Under the pieces are notes generated by a model. The model was given only the letters and a program-made list of their open reading frames with translations. It made no database searches and was not told the origin of the DNA. The translations under genes were made by a program, and so were the position numbers. Source: Bigelowiella natans CCMP2755 (taxonomy: Eukaryota; Cercozoa; Chlorarachniophyceae). From it: 64,000 nucleotides of DNA. Location: the NCBI GenBank assembly GCA_000320545.1, contig ADNK01001814.1:61076-125075 (forward strand), given 5' to 3'. Position 1 is the stretch's first letter; each line of letters opens with the position of its first letter. Below are positions 1 through 16,000 of the stretch, one piece after another.

Positions 1-2142
1 GTAAACGCACACAATGCAAATACTCGCACGTGTATATTGTTTGTATGCAAGATAAGAAAGGCCTAATCTTTTATTATTTATCATTTGATTCGTTAAAGGA
101 TATACAGGGAGCATACCGAGTCGGTTCACGATGGTTATCAGAATAGGCGTTTTCAGAAGCCCAATCTCCGCAGCATGCATCTACTCCAATATTAGTGTTC
201 AAGATGAAAATACAATATTAGTCTGCGATAACTGATGATAATGATGATGATGATGATAAAGTCATATGTACAAAATCATACCTGTAAGAAGAGGTTGGAT
301 AGAAACGTCATAATTTTGAGCAGGAATGATGCATCCTTATAATGCTCCTTGATAGCATTACGAGCGAGCTAGTAGGCACAAATGTGTATTAGAAATAAAC
401 GATTGTGAACATACACATTTTGATAAAAATATGATTGACTATTAAACACTGAAATCCAATCAATTACCGTCACCGTCAAACCCTATCCCTCCCCCCCCCT
501 CTCTCTCTCTGCCACACCCACACGCACGCACAAACACACTCCGACCTCGCACGTCTTCTTCGCAATAGCAACACTAGCCTTGCTAGATGACGTCAACGCA
601 GTGAGAGCGGAGAAACAGTTTCTGCTCGGTAGACCGTTGTATAGCAATTAAAATGTAAATATTTCTGAGGCTAATCAAAATACGTTGAAACGCATATAAA
701 TAAAATATTCAATATGCTTTGGCCATATGGGTACGGCGACAACACATTGCCTTGCCTTAAAACTGGGATCTCATCCGGAAACTCAAGGACAATCTTCACG
801 ATGCGAGGAATCACTGTTGATGCAACCTAAATTTAAGGAATATTGCATGTATTTCCGTGTGTGCGGAGGCGTGTATTTATATACAGCTCATAACACATAA
901 AACTACGTTTATGTTGTATGCTGTTGCAGCACCTTCTCAGCAAGCTGTGGAATTGTGCATATTCGCTCGCATGTATGAAGATACTTATGAAGGAGCGGCA
1001 GTGTGTCAGAATACCTGAGCAAGAATGATGACGCCAAGTTTGAAATATTGGTTTGAGTGGACACAAGTACAGTTCTCTTTCGAAAAATATCAGGTATACA
1101 AAATTATGCATTAACAGCTATTTTGTTGCGTGGTAGTACGTTTCAACAAGCTCGGACATTTCCACCATTATCCTCGAGTTGGCCAAAGTACCTAGGATGT
1201 CATTTACATGTGAGGAGAATGAAAGGCATCTAAACAAGTCCATCCAATGTGTCACTTCGACCAAGTGCTCAGATGATAATTCGTGGATATAAACACAAAC
1301 TACTATACTTAAATCTTGATACGCGTAAGGCGATTGCCAAACAGTCATGTTAGCCGTTGATATTCATGGCTATAAATCCTTCCTTTCTCTTTTGTGGTAA
1401 GAAAATAACCCTCCTCCCTCCCTCGCATATTCATTCATTACTTAAATTAGCATTGTTGTGAGCCAGCGTCTCTACCAACCTGTATGTAGTAAGCATATTG
1501 CTGTGTACACGCATAATTTATGTGCAAAGGATAGTACATAAAATCTCGACTCGCATATGTGCAGGATCTTTGTGCGCGCAGATAAATAGTAATCATGGAA
1601 ATGTATCGCCAAATTTTTTTATCAAAAATTCTAATTTTGGGACCCGACTGCGCTGACGCAAAAGTGCTCATCATAGTTTAAATTGCCTGGGAAAATAAGG
1701 AAAAATGTTACGAGCTCCTTGGTCTCAAAACAAACTCTTGAAACCATCGCGAGAAAGCATTTAGTGAAAAATAAGCAGAAAACTTAAACTTTATCAGCAA
1801 TTTATCATCTTAGTTTTGGCGCCTTTGGCCGCTTACTGATTGCCTCCGAAATAGTGTCAACGAGTCCCATTCTTGTGATGATGTTTGATATTCCAATGTC
1901 TCTGTGCGTTTGTATTAATATGGTCGATAAGAAAACTAAACTTGCTTCTAATCGAGTCTCTTGGTCTCGTGCATTTACTTTGATACAATTGTTCATATTC
2001 AAAGCCTACATCAAAAAAACACAGATTTGCGAACGATGTATTACTTGGCAAATATGGCGAGGCAGTCCAACGCAGGAACCATCACGGCTGCATTATCTCC
2101 ATACCTGCAATACACCACAAGAAACGATTTTAAATAATATAA

Positions 2143-2182
<40 letters not shown>

Positions 2183-3956
2183 TGTTAAAATGTTTACATT
2201 AAAATATTAGTAAAACCTTGAAATGCAAGCAACCATTGATTTATGCGCGTTCTCTGCGATTATCATGCCCATCGCCTCTAGATAATCAGCCGAGAGAAGA
2301 TATCAACATCACATTTTGGGAAAAATTCCCGAAGTTTGACGTAAATTGCCTCACAGGTAAACGAAAACAGGAACTATTCTTAAGAGAACATCTGGGTTGG
2401 CACAAAATAATGGGTTAGCATATCTCACCCGTGTTCTTCGTAGCGTGTCTTGCTAGCCTGGAGTAGGAAGTGTGAGACGATTGACAAAGCAAACGCGCAC
2501 GAATCAACTATTATATCACATATGCTCGCTGTCTAGATATATGAGTGAACGAAAACGGTGACACGGTGACCCCACTCTGATGCACAGGAACACACAGCAG
2601 CACACACACGCATTCAATGCATTGACAAAAAGAAAATCAAAATGCGTTCAACGCTCCTACTCGCATGTTAAAGTAAATAGATAACATCCCTGTACTGATG
2701 TACTTGCTGCATATAGAAGTGGTTTGGTAATTCGATAAAGATCTCATATGCATCATGTTGGTACCGTTGAAAAACCCGAATCGCCGTAACGACAACATCG
2801 AGGCGCGTTTCATCTAGAAAAGCAACCATGGATTATGTATATCATGGATTATGTATCGCGTTTACAATGTGCGTGCAGCATATATTTCAATCGATTTCGT
2901 GTTTATTCTCCATATCTTCACATTTTGGCGTCGAAGTAATAATACATCGGTGAATAATCTATGGAAAATGCGCGTACACCTCGATCAAGGCACGGATTTA
3001 TGGCATGAATGACGCTGTGCTCCAGCAAACGATTTCCTGTTCGCGTTTTAGTGTGTGTGACGAATAAGCACATAAGATGGTATGGAAAATATGAAAATGA
3101 AAAGTGAATCTTTACCCGTTTTTGGATGCACGAGCTTAAGCAAGGCCTTTTTGAAACGATGATATTACGAGAAAGAATACATTTATTAATGGAAAATATA
3201 ATAATGCAAGAAGGGAATATAGTAAGGGCAAAGGAGTCACTTAGAAGAAGTCTCGCAATTTCTCAGCATACTACAATCCACAAGTCATTTTAGTCGGTCA
3301 TCATAATTTCTCGTTTGACAGACACCTGTAAGCATGCCTTGATGACGATGTCGTCGTCCGTGTTTGTGTACATCGTTGATATTACTAGTTGTTGAAGAGA
3401 AAGTGTGGAAGGAATGAATTAAAGGTTTTTAAAAAAAACTAATAACAATATCGAGATCTTGGGAATAGGCTCTTACCAGCTAGATCGCCCTCCAATCTTT
3501 CCGGAGAAAATAGCAGCCAGATAAAGCGGTTTTTCCAAAAATGAAAATAAATTTTGATTAGCGTACATATACGTTTCTGTATTGTAAACCGAAAATGCCG
3601 TTTTTGCTTACTTTACGATTATTTCTGCGTATTTAATCGAAAGCTTCGCCAGGTTCAGTAGGATGCCAACCTGGATTATTTAATTGTGCCAGAATGATGC
3701 AGATGGCGATGTTTATTAGTCAAGGATGCAATTCGGGAATTAGTAAACACTGATCTATAGGTGACTATGTGACTGATTCTCTTTCACCAAAGATTCAAAA
3801 GTAGTAATGTATCTTGCTCTCACGACCGTGTTGATAAAAAACCGAACGCTTCCATGAAGGTGGTTATTCTGTAGTAGTAGGTTAAAATATAGTGATATAT
3901 TTATTAGAACGAAACAGAAAAATCCAACAAAGCAAACGAAATGTACAATTTACAAG

Positions 3957-4006
<50 letters not shown>

Positions 4007-7000
4007 TGTGTGTGGTGCTTTATCCTCATACAGAGCAACATATTGCATATTCTACATGAATACAGGGTTGAAAATAGACGATTCTCTCTCTATCTCGTAC
4101 GTATCATGGAACTAACAAGTGCGTCGATGATAAGCTTCGGCCCTTTGTAACGCACAATGAGCGCACAGTTCACCTATAGCATTTTGCATACATATCGAGG
4201 ATACGTGGAGACTTGAGGTACAGCCAAAGTAATTTACGAACGATAGCATATCACTCACTATGTTCTTCTTCGAGCAAGTGCGTAGACAATAGCAGCACTT
4301 ATCGACCTAATATTCGAGTCGCATCATCCTTTTAGATGTCATTACAGTGTACGTGTTAGGGAACACGCTGAACTAGAGAAGAGTTTTGCAACCCTCTCTG
4401 TCAATAATTTAACCGCACCCTAAGATCATTCATATCAACATGCGAGACATTCATTACCAAATCTTCGTTGTGAGGGTATCTCCGAATGCAATCTAACACC
4501 ACCTGTAATTCATATTAATCAAATCCAGTTCTATATGATGTTTTCTCATCGAAAACATGAAGATAACAGACGATGCTGAATGCAGATGCCAAAGACAAAT
4601 CGTGACATATTAAGATATTTTTAATGCTTCATGGCACCTGTACACCTCCTAGCTCACCAATTATGTTTTGAAGATGCTCGTTTAAAGCCAAGTTCCCGAG
4701 CAAATGAGCGGCGTATTTCAGAAAATCTTTTATAGGGGAAGAATGTCATTGAGGACTACTAAAGTTGGGAATATAAATATTTATGATTAAACAACTAAAA
4801 TGTAAACTAGATATTTATTGCGTGCTAGGATAAACATTAATATGATGCTGAGGTGTGTAAGGATGTCTCGGGCATGCCTGGTTTGTCCATATTCTTTTTC
4901 ATTGCTTCAATAAGCGCTTTGATGTTCTTTTCTGTCGCAAGTTTCTCAGCCTTTTGAGTAGAGTATGGATAATGATTCAAAGCTATCTATATCATATGGA
5001 GAGCCCTTTCAGTAAAAGGGAGAACATAATCTCGATGAACGATACAATTTTAATATTGTTTGTTAATTATTTCAAACGTTATACGACATAAGACATACGA
5101 ATTGCTTGAGATTTGATATGCGCGTCAGCATCTTCACAGTTGGCAAAAGCATCGACATGTCATTCCCCTCTCCGATTATCTGAAACGGCAATCTTAGTAT
5201 GATTGAACATCGCACAAATCAACTCTTAATAGTGGCATTTCCCAAGACCAAAAACTTTACAAACCAAATTATCGAAACATCTAAAAATATTCACATGCAC
5301 AAGGCATTCGTAAAGGACCTTCAGCAAAGCATCGCCAAGATCTCCCGTAGAGAGAGATTCAATCAACACATCTTTGTAGTAGCAGAGTAATTAGAATAAT
5401 TAGAATAATCAGTAATCGTTTCGCTGACTGTAATAAAATGGAAAAGAATCAATGCGGCAAATTTCCCACCATAATAAGCAACATACACTATTCCGTATTC
5501 ATAAAAAACGAATCGCACGGGAAGAGCTATCCCTGCACTTGCCAACGCTAGAATTCACGATATATAATGTATAGTATTGTATCTACAACGTACTGGTGGA
5601 AGGAGCACGCATATTCGCTTCAACATCAACCTTTGTCCGCGGTAATGCTGAGGAGTGCCTCCATTGAGTTCGAAAGCCTATCGACTTCAAAGTCAAATTT
5701 GTCGATCTATAGTAGTAGCAGCACACTCAATATAAGAACGCAATACTGGTGGGGAGGAGGAGGGGGGGGGAGGGGGGGGGAAGAGGGCGAGCAAAAGCAA
5801 GCGCAGTGACCTTGGTATCATCGAATATACGGAGAAGGGATGCACGAGTCTGAATGCAATGGAGTGTTAGTGAAGAGGTATATGGTTGGTGTGTATCAAT
5901 GTTTGCTTTTATAAAATATTTGGTAGTGCTGTTTGTTGCGTTGGGTCTGCCTTTCCATCCGTTTTGACGTCTACGAAGCTATCGAGATCTCCCAGAGCGG
6001 CATCAAAGCACAGCACCTTATGAAAAGCATTAAAATGAGTAATGTATGGGGACGCATATGTATGCTCAGGTGTATTCTCATACGCACCAAACTCATGGCT
6101 AAATATGAAAATTTCAGCTTTGTTTTCAACTTGTAGTTACGTTTACTGAACATACCGCTGCATTAAAGGCGTCATCGGAGACATTAGGATCCAAAATCAC
6201 ATTCCTTAGACTCTCAATGCCTACGGAGATACATGCTGTTCCATACGAGAATGTGTTTCACAATCACGAGATAATATACCGCCTCCTTCAATGAAGAGCT
6301 CAAGATTTTCTTGCACTCCTATAAACGACATCGATTCATATGTGATAAACCGGTCGGTACAGATGCATATATATGTCGACTGACCGATGAGAGCTAACAA
6401 ATCCATAAAGGCTTCAGGATCGGGATTATTGAAATCAATGCCTGTAACAAGAGTAACAAGATAAAGATAATGAGTCCATTTCCAGTAAAGCAATTGATTT
6501 TTCCTTATTAAACATTCTCATAGAATTCAACCTGCTTGGCAGCAACTAAATGTCGATTTACATCGAAGGACTAAACTCGAAATGTACTCTCTTCAATTTT
6601 TCGTAAAACCAGTCATTTGCTATTTGCTACGTTCTTTAATCTATAAATGACTATTCTCATGAAAATACACAATTGTAACCCTAGACTGTAGAGGTGAAAG
6701 TACAAGTCTTAATAACATCGAGATCATTAGTCATTAAGATTAAGATGGAGCATTTTTCTTTTTCATCAGCAATACTTTGGAGAATGAAGTCCATCTCCTC
6801 GGGAGTGAGTTGCTTTTCGCCTTTTTTGGCCCTAACATTATGTTTGAGAGATTCTTACGTCAAAACAGTCGATTGGGTACGGAAGGAGGGATTACGGGGC
6901 ACTGGAAAATCAAGGTTGGATCTATAGCAAGGCTTTTATGAATGTTGTAAACGATACACAAGACATACAACACCATATTATGGATAGCGGCATCTCATTG

Positions 7001-8740
7001 AAGATAACGTCTTTGGTGCGCTCGCTCACCGCACCCCCTAATGTTTCTTATGCGTTTGCAATGCATGCGATCAATCCAACCGACCGTCGTTCTTCGGCCT
7101 CTTTGCGCGCTGATTCTAAGAGCCTTTCCGCATCCTTTTCAGCCTCCGATGCAGCTTTCTGATGTATCATGTAAATTATGTATTATATATAAATCATGTA
7201 GACAATTTTAATAAAAGCTCAAAAACGTCACACTATTCTTATTCTGTTTCTATAATCCAACATTCACTGTCGATACCTCTGCATATCGCGCGAGACGTGT
7301 GAGAGATCGAATCGCTGATTCTGCCAACACCTAATTCATGTTGAGATATTCATTGAAGAATAAAGGTCTCGATATCGCTGAATAGCAGCCTTTGCCTTAC
7401 TTTGTCCCTGTCGCTGTACGCTTGTGCTGCCCATCCGAGCAGTTTTGCTATCAAGGGTCCTTTTAATACGCACAATACAGACATATATGTCAAGTTTAAA
7501 AAGAGGAATAGCGAAAATGGAGAAATATGGGAAAGGGAATTATAAGGATGATAATGACTGATTGAGGATAAAGAACACGACGAGGAAAGACCCGAAAAAC
7601 AACATGAAATGACCACTATACATTCATGTTTATGAAAGGTAAATAATCAAATTAGTGTCATCATCTTCTTATAAAATACTACTCAAATGAAAATCTGCGT
7701 GCTCAACAGCAATCATCACAATCACCATCATCCTCTACAAGGCAACAACCGTTTTTCAAGAAATACTGCATCGAGGCATTATTAAGGGACATTTTCTCCA
7801 GAAGAATGATCTACTCAAAAAAACAATGCGAGATTATTCCACATCCTATACCATCATCTCATGCCTTCATCGAAATCACAAAAGGTCACCTCCGCTTTGA
7901 CAACATCGGGCACATTATAGAGCTTTCGAATCGACTTCGTGAGCGTCTCCTGTATAAACCCGAAATGCACAGTGAGGGATGATCAATAGTTAGCAATTAT
8001 GTATTTTGGCGCTGCACTACCACAAGGTCATCCTCCACGTACTGAATCAGCAAATCTGATCATAAAAGAAGCTTTCAAGCTTTCGTATGCAAGCTGTGAA
8101 ATGCGTTGATTATTTGTGTATTCCTATGCGTCTATTATCAAACTTACTGCTATCACTACTTTTATAACTGCTATACACTACCATCATCCTGTGCTGCTAG
8201 TTTGTCCAATAACGCGACAGCTGAACGAGCAATGTGACCATTGCCTGAAGTTATTCATGATGATCATTTTCCATTCGAAGCACATATATTTACGTACATA
8301 TAATGTGAATATCAATACATGTAGAGGAAATTTTAATTTTATAATCGTCATATTGTTTGAAACTTTGGGCTGTCAAATGATGTAATGTGCCTCTATGTTT
8401 TCATATAAATTTGATAGTAAACATGCACTAAACCTGGGTTTTCCTTAACAAGCTTCATTACGACATCGTGTGCTGCCATTGACAGTAGCACATCCACGCC
8501 TTTAATTAGAGCGTAGTATTAGATGCATGTTGGACGCATTACCACACACAGAAATTAACACAATTTTAGTTGTTCATTCTCTGTATTATTAAGTGCTTAA
8601 ATTTAAATATGGGTTTTTGGCCTTCGTTCTCCAACCATTATCATCTTAAATGTGGGGGTTTTAATGTTACCCTTCTCTGTATTAGAGACTTTGAGGAGAT
8701 ATTGAAGACCTTCTATGATTTGAGCGTTGGAATCGCTGTA

Positions 8741-8781
<41 letters not shown>

Positions 8782-11146
8782 TATAAATATATTGTGTATA
8801 CATGAAAATCTATTGTTGTCGTGCGAGCTAAATTAGAATTATGTTCTCTACTACCTTGAAGCAAGAGATGATAGCGTTAGATCGACCTGAGTGAACATTT
8901 AGATTAATTCTACTAAAATTCAGATGTTATCGACTGTCATGCTGTTATGCTGCGTCTTTATAACAGAGACTCAAAGATGTGGAATACGCACAAAATACCA
9001 ATTTCTTCACATCTTTGTCCTTATCTCCTCTCCTAGCTCCAAGCTTCAGCACCATCTATATCCCGTAGTTGTGTGAAGAAAGTTAAAAAATTATACGTGA
9101 CATAAGTTCAAATCGGCCTCTCCCAATTACTAGTATTCAGTGTGTCAAAGTGTCAAAGTCATCAATCAACACTTTTGCACATAGCTTTGACTCAAGAACG
9201 CGACATTCAGAGTGGAGTGTTGCAGGACAACCAACCGCTTGGATGTTCCCCAGAATGAGGTCATCATCATCGAATATCTGCCCGAGATCCATGATCTTCT
9301 TCATGGTGCCGTCATGAATCATCTCCAGACTTATTAGTAGACATCAACCGAGGAATTAAGTTAAATCAAAGTGCGCGCATCGTCGCAAAGCATGTATTTG
9401 CATGTGAAACTAGTTTATGTGCTCATAGTATATCTAACGACGATTCAAGAGCCAACTTAATTTCCCCCTGCCCCTCGCTAAACTTACTACTAGGCCATCC
9501 TCACCCGTTTGGAGCATTCAGCGCAAGATGCTTGAAAAACTCCGTTGCCAGTGCTGCTAATACCTACCGATATTTGCATGTAAGAATAGGAGCTATCACT
9601 ATATCAAACACCACGAGATTTGAATAGTGAATTCTATAGTCAACCTTGTCTTTTGATCTTTTGGACACAACAGCTGCAATTTCCTTGTGCAACCCAAATT
9701 TAATGATCGCCTCGCAAATTTTCCCCTTAAAACAATGTGGGCACAGTGAAAAATACGGGGCTGATATTTAGAGCACATTTAGGAAATTTAGCCCCATATT
9801 GTTGCATGCCCCATATCAGAAAGCGACGCTTCTGCATCTGGAGAAAACTCCAGTTTCTTGTCAACAACCTTTCTATTTCCTCGTCCATTTACTACAATGA
9901 TGAAATGAATCAAACCTGGCCGTCATGAGCCGCCATATGCGATAGCGTTTGGACAAGCGAATGGAGGATCTCTTGCGTTTCAGGAGTGTTTGGTAGTGAG
10001 GCAACAACTTCGATGCCTATAAGCGAGCATGGTGAGTTATTGATTAGTGATTTTCAGTTTGGAAACATCTGATATAAAGAGACATAAATGCGCCAACCCA
10101 AAGAGTGCGTAATGAGTTACAGTGCAAAAAAAGAAAGAGTGTATGCCAGTTGAAGAAACAATTACCATCGGACAACAAAGCGAGTGCTCCGCCTTTGAAT
10201 AGGATATTACTGGGATATTGGTAAACAAAACTTGGTTAGTTGTAGCAAATTTATCGTATTTTATACACAAAGAAGCACTGTAATTAATATCTATAAGCGG
10301 CTAATGACTTATCTTAAAGACTTGTTACAGCGATATGTTGTGCTAGATAGCCTACTCTTTAACTCTGTGAAGAGTACATTCTTACCAATTGTCATCGAGG
10401 TTACTAAGTGCCGCCATCAGCTTCGATAATGGCACAAGATCGCTCAATCTGGTTTTAATAGTTTGAAAACGTGCAACAATTAATTGATGGTGCAAGATTG
10501 ACATAATGATATAATGATTCCGTGTCGCCAAGATAAAATTCTTTCCGTGTTGTAGATAATTCAAACACTCGAACCCCCTTCTCCCCCTCCATCCCTTCCT
10601 CTCCCCACCCCCCCCCTTAGGTAATTTGAAGTATCTCGTCCTTAACGAAGTTTTCATGTTATATCAAAAAGGCAACCCAGAAAGATCCATTTGCTTCAAG
10701 CTACCAACAGCGTCCTTCATTTCACAAAGATGCCTACTCCAACATCATGTATGCGCGTCGTATTTTTCCACAAATTAGATGTTAACGATTATTATTCTAC
10801 TACTATAAGCAGACTTGGATGTATTCTTATCACTGAACAGAGCTATTGATCAAACACACCCGAGAATGTCCTTTTCCGACACTAGCTTTCCTGCAACTTC
10901 GGCCGATAGCTTGCAAAGGGCCGGATTTGATTTGTGCAATTTGAAGAGTTTTAACACCTTTTACGAGTATGGTGATATTGCAAGCTTAGCGGAGGGAATA
11001 TTATGGTGAGGAGTAGAGAGGGGCACTCTCAGTTGGCCAAACTGGCCACACTGGCCATGAGAAGAATTACTGTGTTAAGGGCTTACGGTTTGAATTGCGG
11101 ACATTTGTTTGAGTATTTTGAGAGCCTGATATAGATAATTAACAAA

Positions 11147-11189
<43 letters not shown>

Positions 11190-11252
11190 CGTACGTACTC
11201 GCAGATTTAGAAATTTCCTCCTCTGCTTAGTTATGTTTTCAATTTGTCATAA

Positions 11253-11302
<50 letters not shown>

Positions 11303-14300
11303 CTCTCCCTTAATATGTACTTTTGGAGAGCGATTGATGATTTCTTGAAGGAGGGATAGCCCTTCATTGACGACTCTAATACAAAGTAAAAGGCGTGATC
11401 TTTCATTCTTCAACATTATGCAATTATCGTGAATTAATGAGATAAACAAGAAAATGGGGAAATGTCGTTGCGTTGTGGGGTAGAGCTTGTCGATCTTTCA
11501 TTGAAGTCAACCTTGGCTCCATGATGTGCCGATTTAAGGTATCTGTAATTAGGTAACAGCGTATTTAATTATAGGTGAAGAGTGAAAAGAAAGCAGGATA
11601 TAAACCATGTACTTGAATGGAGGAGTGATCGGAGAAATAGTAATCAAATATTATTATTTAGCTTCCTATCGAGGGAAAAGAACAGTCTCTCTTTCATTCA
11701 TATTTCTCATTAATTCTCTCCCCTTCCGTATACATATTCTGTATACAGGGACGTATATTTACATTTCTTCCTTTTCACATTAATACCAGAAATTGCAATT
11801 TGTACCCATGATTTGCTTAAGGCCTTCTGATTGTATGATGAGTTCAATCGCTTCTTCTCCTGTGCTCTTAACTGCCATACTTAGGAAGGCAAGTCCTCTT
11901 GGAGAAGGATATAAAAATATGGTAGGGGAGAGGAGAGGGGGGGATTTTTAGGTCGAGTAGAAAATGTATATTTTCATATAAGATATTATCCAGAATAAAC
12001 GCACACACATACACACACATGTAGTAATTTACAATCAATGTTGTTGATTTATGCGCGTGTGCTGTGTGTTTGTGTGTGTGTTTGTGTATGTACTGCAAAA
12101 CAATGATTAGTTATCGAAAGTTTATCTCTACTTCCTTGCAATTTGTGGATTCTCATCGCCGTGGGCCTTGAGAATAGAAAGCACTTTCGCAATGGCGGCT
12201 AATCGCAATAAATATACAAACATTGTTTCAGAAACACATGTGTACAAAAGATATTAAATCGCTGCAATTCCAAACATCACTCATATCGAAGAAAATCTAC
12301 CACAACGTAATCGCCCACCTACCTTTTCCAATAATATGAGCGATGAGATCATCGGTCTTAGAGAGCGCTACGAGTACATCCAGCGCCTTCTCAGCTACGA
12401 TCGAACTGTAATATTATATATATAATATGTATTATACACACATATTGGCAAAAATGCATGAATATTTCTATGCTCAATGGAAATTTATGATAAGAAAATT
12501 GTAGTCTTTTGAACGTATTTTCCTTCCTTTGCGTCATGTCCGATTTTACATGCCATGAGTACGGGTTGGACTACCTATTTTTCTGGATCTTGAGCATTGC
12601 GAAGATGCTATCGACAGCACCCAGTCTATGTGTAAGGGAAAACAATCAAATGTTTTCGAATCGAATTTTGCTAAAATCGTAGACTGCCAGTATCATCTCC
12701 TTTTATTTCTCTCCATATATATTTATCTATATTTTTCTCTCTTCTCCTCCCTCCTTATTACACGGAATATAGGCTTCCTATTAGCCAGTATATATATTGA
12801 AGAACGGTAAGGTAGTATGCATACTCAGAATGTTTACTCCTCCACCCTCAATCTACCCCACCCCCTCTTTCTCCTTATTATCTCCTCACTTGACGATGTA
12901 ATCGCAGTTTTCTTTGCGAGAGGACAAAGCTGCCAATGCCGCGATTGAAGCCGCAACCTGTGTTGTGGAAGGGCGCTTGAATGCTTGAATAGGTTTATAA
13001 GATGCATCAGCTGTTGTGGAAGATTCAAACTTATAGAAGTAATATTGGGGATGGTAATGTTCTCTGCTTAACGGAAAAGAAGCAGTGTTGTCTTGAAACA
13101 ATTTTTACTACGGCGTATTCTCTCGCGGTATTTTTTTATGTCAAAGCATATATATGGATATTCGAGCCTCTTTTCTAAAGAGGCTTTCGTGCTTCTTCGC
13201 TACGATACGCATCGTTTTCCATGCCATATATATCAACCAGTTCCTGATCTCGGTTGTGCTTGGAAAGCGTGTTGAGAATGATCTTCACCCCTTGATACGC
13301 AGGCATGTAAGAAATATTGAGGTGCATGTGTAATGCAGGTGTAGATTGATTAATGTGCATTGCATGTTTGCATTCGAACTAGGGATCCCAGCATATAAGC
13401 TGCGACAGTACTTGCGTTGGATTCTCATTGATTGCCAGTAGTTCGTTCTGGTGAAAGATGTTGTTTTTAAATTATAGGAGTACCGTTGTGTTTGATTATC
13501 TCATACACATTCTTCTCGTCGTTAGCCTGGTGGATAAAGCATATATGTAACAATGTTAGCGATGGTACAATCAATACGAATAGAAAATTTGTGTGATTGT
13601 GTATGCGTGTGTGCGTGTGAGTGTGTGCGGAGCACCATTCTCTCCAAAGCGCGCATTCCGTTTATCATAAACCTTAAACGCAACGTACACAACCAAACCA
13701 TCTTAACAAAGCCGTGAAATGAAACAGAGCGATTGAGAGATGGAGAAGAGCAGAGAAAAGAAGGCGAAAGAATGTATGCTACACATGCCATCATTGTTTC
13801 ATCTAACGATAATGGCCTACCTTGTCTCATCCATCGAAAGCTGATGTTTTGCATCCACTAGGCTCCGAAGGACGGAGGTTATCAAGGGCACTCTTAACCA
13901 TTAACCAAAGAAATGTCAATAGGGTTATACAAATATTTCAGCATTTTTTAATGCCGATTCAGGTCGTATTATAAAAGTGCGTGAAATGAAGCCTCACCCC
14001 CCGTTCTTAATGAGATAGTCCACATTCGATCCAACCAAGGCAAGAGCGCCTATTTGTTGTTATTAGCACCACTAAGCTTTGCGAAGCTATCTAACATTAT
14101 TTCATGGAAAGGCTCCGAGCCAAAGCAACTATAAAACATGATGTTCGCAGAGTATACGTATTGTTGTGTATGTGTGTGTAGTTGTGCCTCTATATGTGTA
14201 GGTGAATGTTTCGCTTCGCAAACAATTATCATGTATTTCCATGCTACATGAAATCACAAAATGCCTAGCGAAGAATCGCTTAATCCATGTTTTATCGCGA

Positions 14301-14595
14301 CTATTACCAACTGTCGCCATTGCATTGGGATCTAGCTTCCTATAAGATAACAATATAGTTTTTCAATCAAATCACAGAATTCCCACCATCGATTCTCTCC
14401 CTTGCACAATCATCATTACTTGAGCAGTAGCAGCGCCTTTTCCAACTCCGCTGTAGTTCCTGCGCATTTATTAATGGATCCAACCGAATCAACTTTTCCT
14501 TCTTAAAAGCCCGTGATATATCGTAGAATGTGACGTAATTCGTATCAATAATATATATGTATTTTTATCGGCCGGTCGCACCGTATTATATAGAT

Positions 14596-14628
<33 letters not shown>

Positions 14629-15332
14629 CACCGAGATTCTTCAAAGCCTCTGCTCCCAATTCTGAGATAATTAACAATAAAGGGTATCATCGTTGCATGT
14701 GTACTGTGGGTATGGGTGTATGTATTTTATGCATACGTCTATACATGCGGAATCTAGACAACGACGAAGCCGTTGAATATTAAGCAAAGTAGTTTATCCG
14801 ATGTATAGAAGCAGATCATTCAGAGGCGATTCATGACATCACACACAAATTACTTAGAAGCTCCACATCGTAGGGGTTACGCTCCAACGCCCTCACCAAA
14901 GTCCCAACAGCCTTTGCAGTGATGCGATATTTTACGTTAAGCAAGTTTGGCCATTTGGTACAATGGTATTTACAACGACCGGAAGGTATGCGTTGAGCAA
15001 AATCCCAATCATAAAATTTGAAAACCTCTATAAACGTCGATTATCGATAGTCTTACGCTTTGATTAACATTGCTACAACGTGGCCAAATCAAATGGCAAG
15101 AATATGCCATAACCATCATCATGGTTAGTGATGATTTGATGACTATGAAGCGTCCTACCCCCATTCGTTTGAGAGTGTCGTTGAATTCAGGGTTGAGTTT
15201 GGAGAGAATTGCTAGGATTTCGGTGGCTCTTTTGAGGAGAAGTGTGTGCTGTGGATGTAGATTCATCGCGCCTGTTGTATTCAATGTCAAGTACATGTGT
15301 GTGCGGCGTTCACATATGCATGTATATTTATC

Positions 15333-15369
<37 letters not shown>

Positions 15370-15635
15370 CATATATACTATAATGATTTCAGAATTTTCG
15401 ACAATAAGATATAATGATGAACAAACCCAGAATGTGCGTCATTAGACCGCTCTCAATTATACGCCTATCCAGATCAACACAACATAACAGACGAGGAGGT
15501 ATTATCAATTTATCATTAAATCAGTTGGGTTAAGGGAGGCATACGAGGAAAAGGCTGGATGCTGCTTTAGAAGCGTGTTGGCGACCTATGATCATACATA
15601 TTGAAGATACACAGCAAGATCTACTCTGCTATCAC

Positions 15636-15671
<36 letters not shown>

Positions 15672-15781
15672 CTTTGCATATGCGAGTTTGTGTTTTTACG
15701 CGTTTGTGTTGGAATTGAGTAACTACCTTAGTGCAGGCAGCTACGACATCACCTGTTGCATTAATGAGGTCCATATATACC

Positions 15782-15824
<43 letters not shown>

Positions 15825-15961
15825 TCAATCCCGTGGGTGTGAGTGCGAGTTTATGTGTTTGTGTTAGTATCGAGATGGTGGGGGGTCGTTTCATTTTGTG
15901 CGTGAATCTTGAGCGCGCGCATCTCTACATTTACGACTCCAAACATTTAAGCGGTTCATGT

Positions 15962-16000
<39 letters not shown>

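Noticed and set aside
1854-2210. 118-codon plus-strand frame in the left region
   Set aside because: Runs through an (AT)n tract and lies opposite clear ARM exons on the minus strand.
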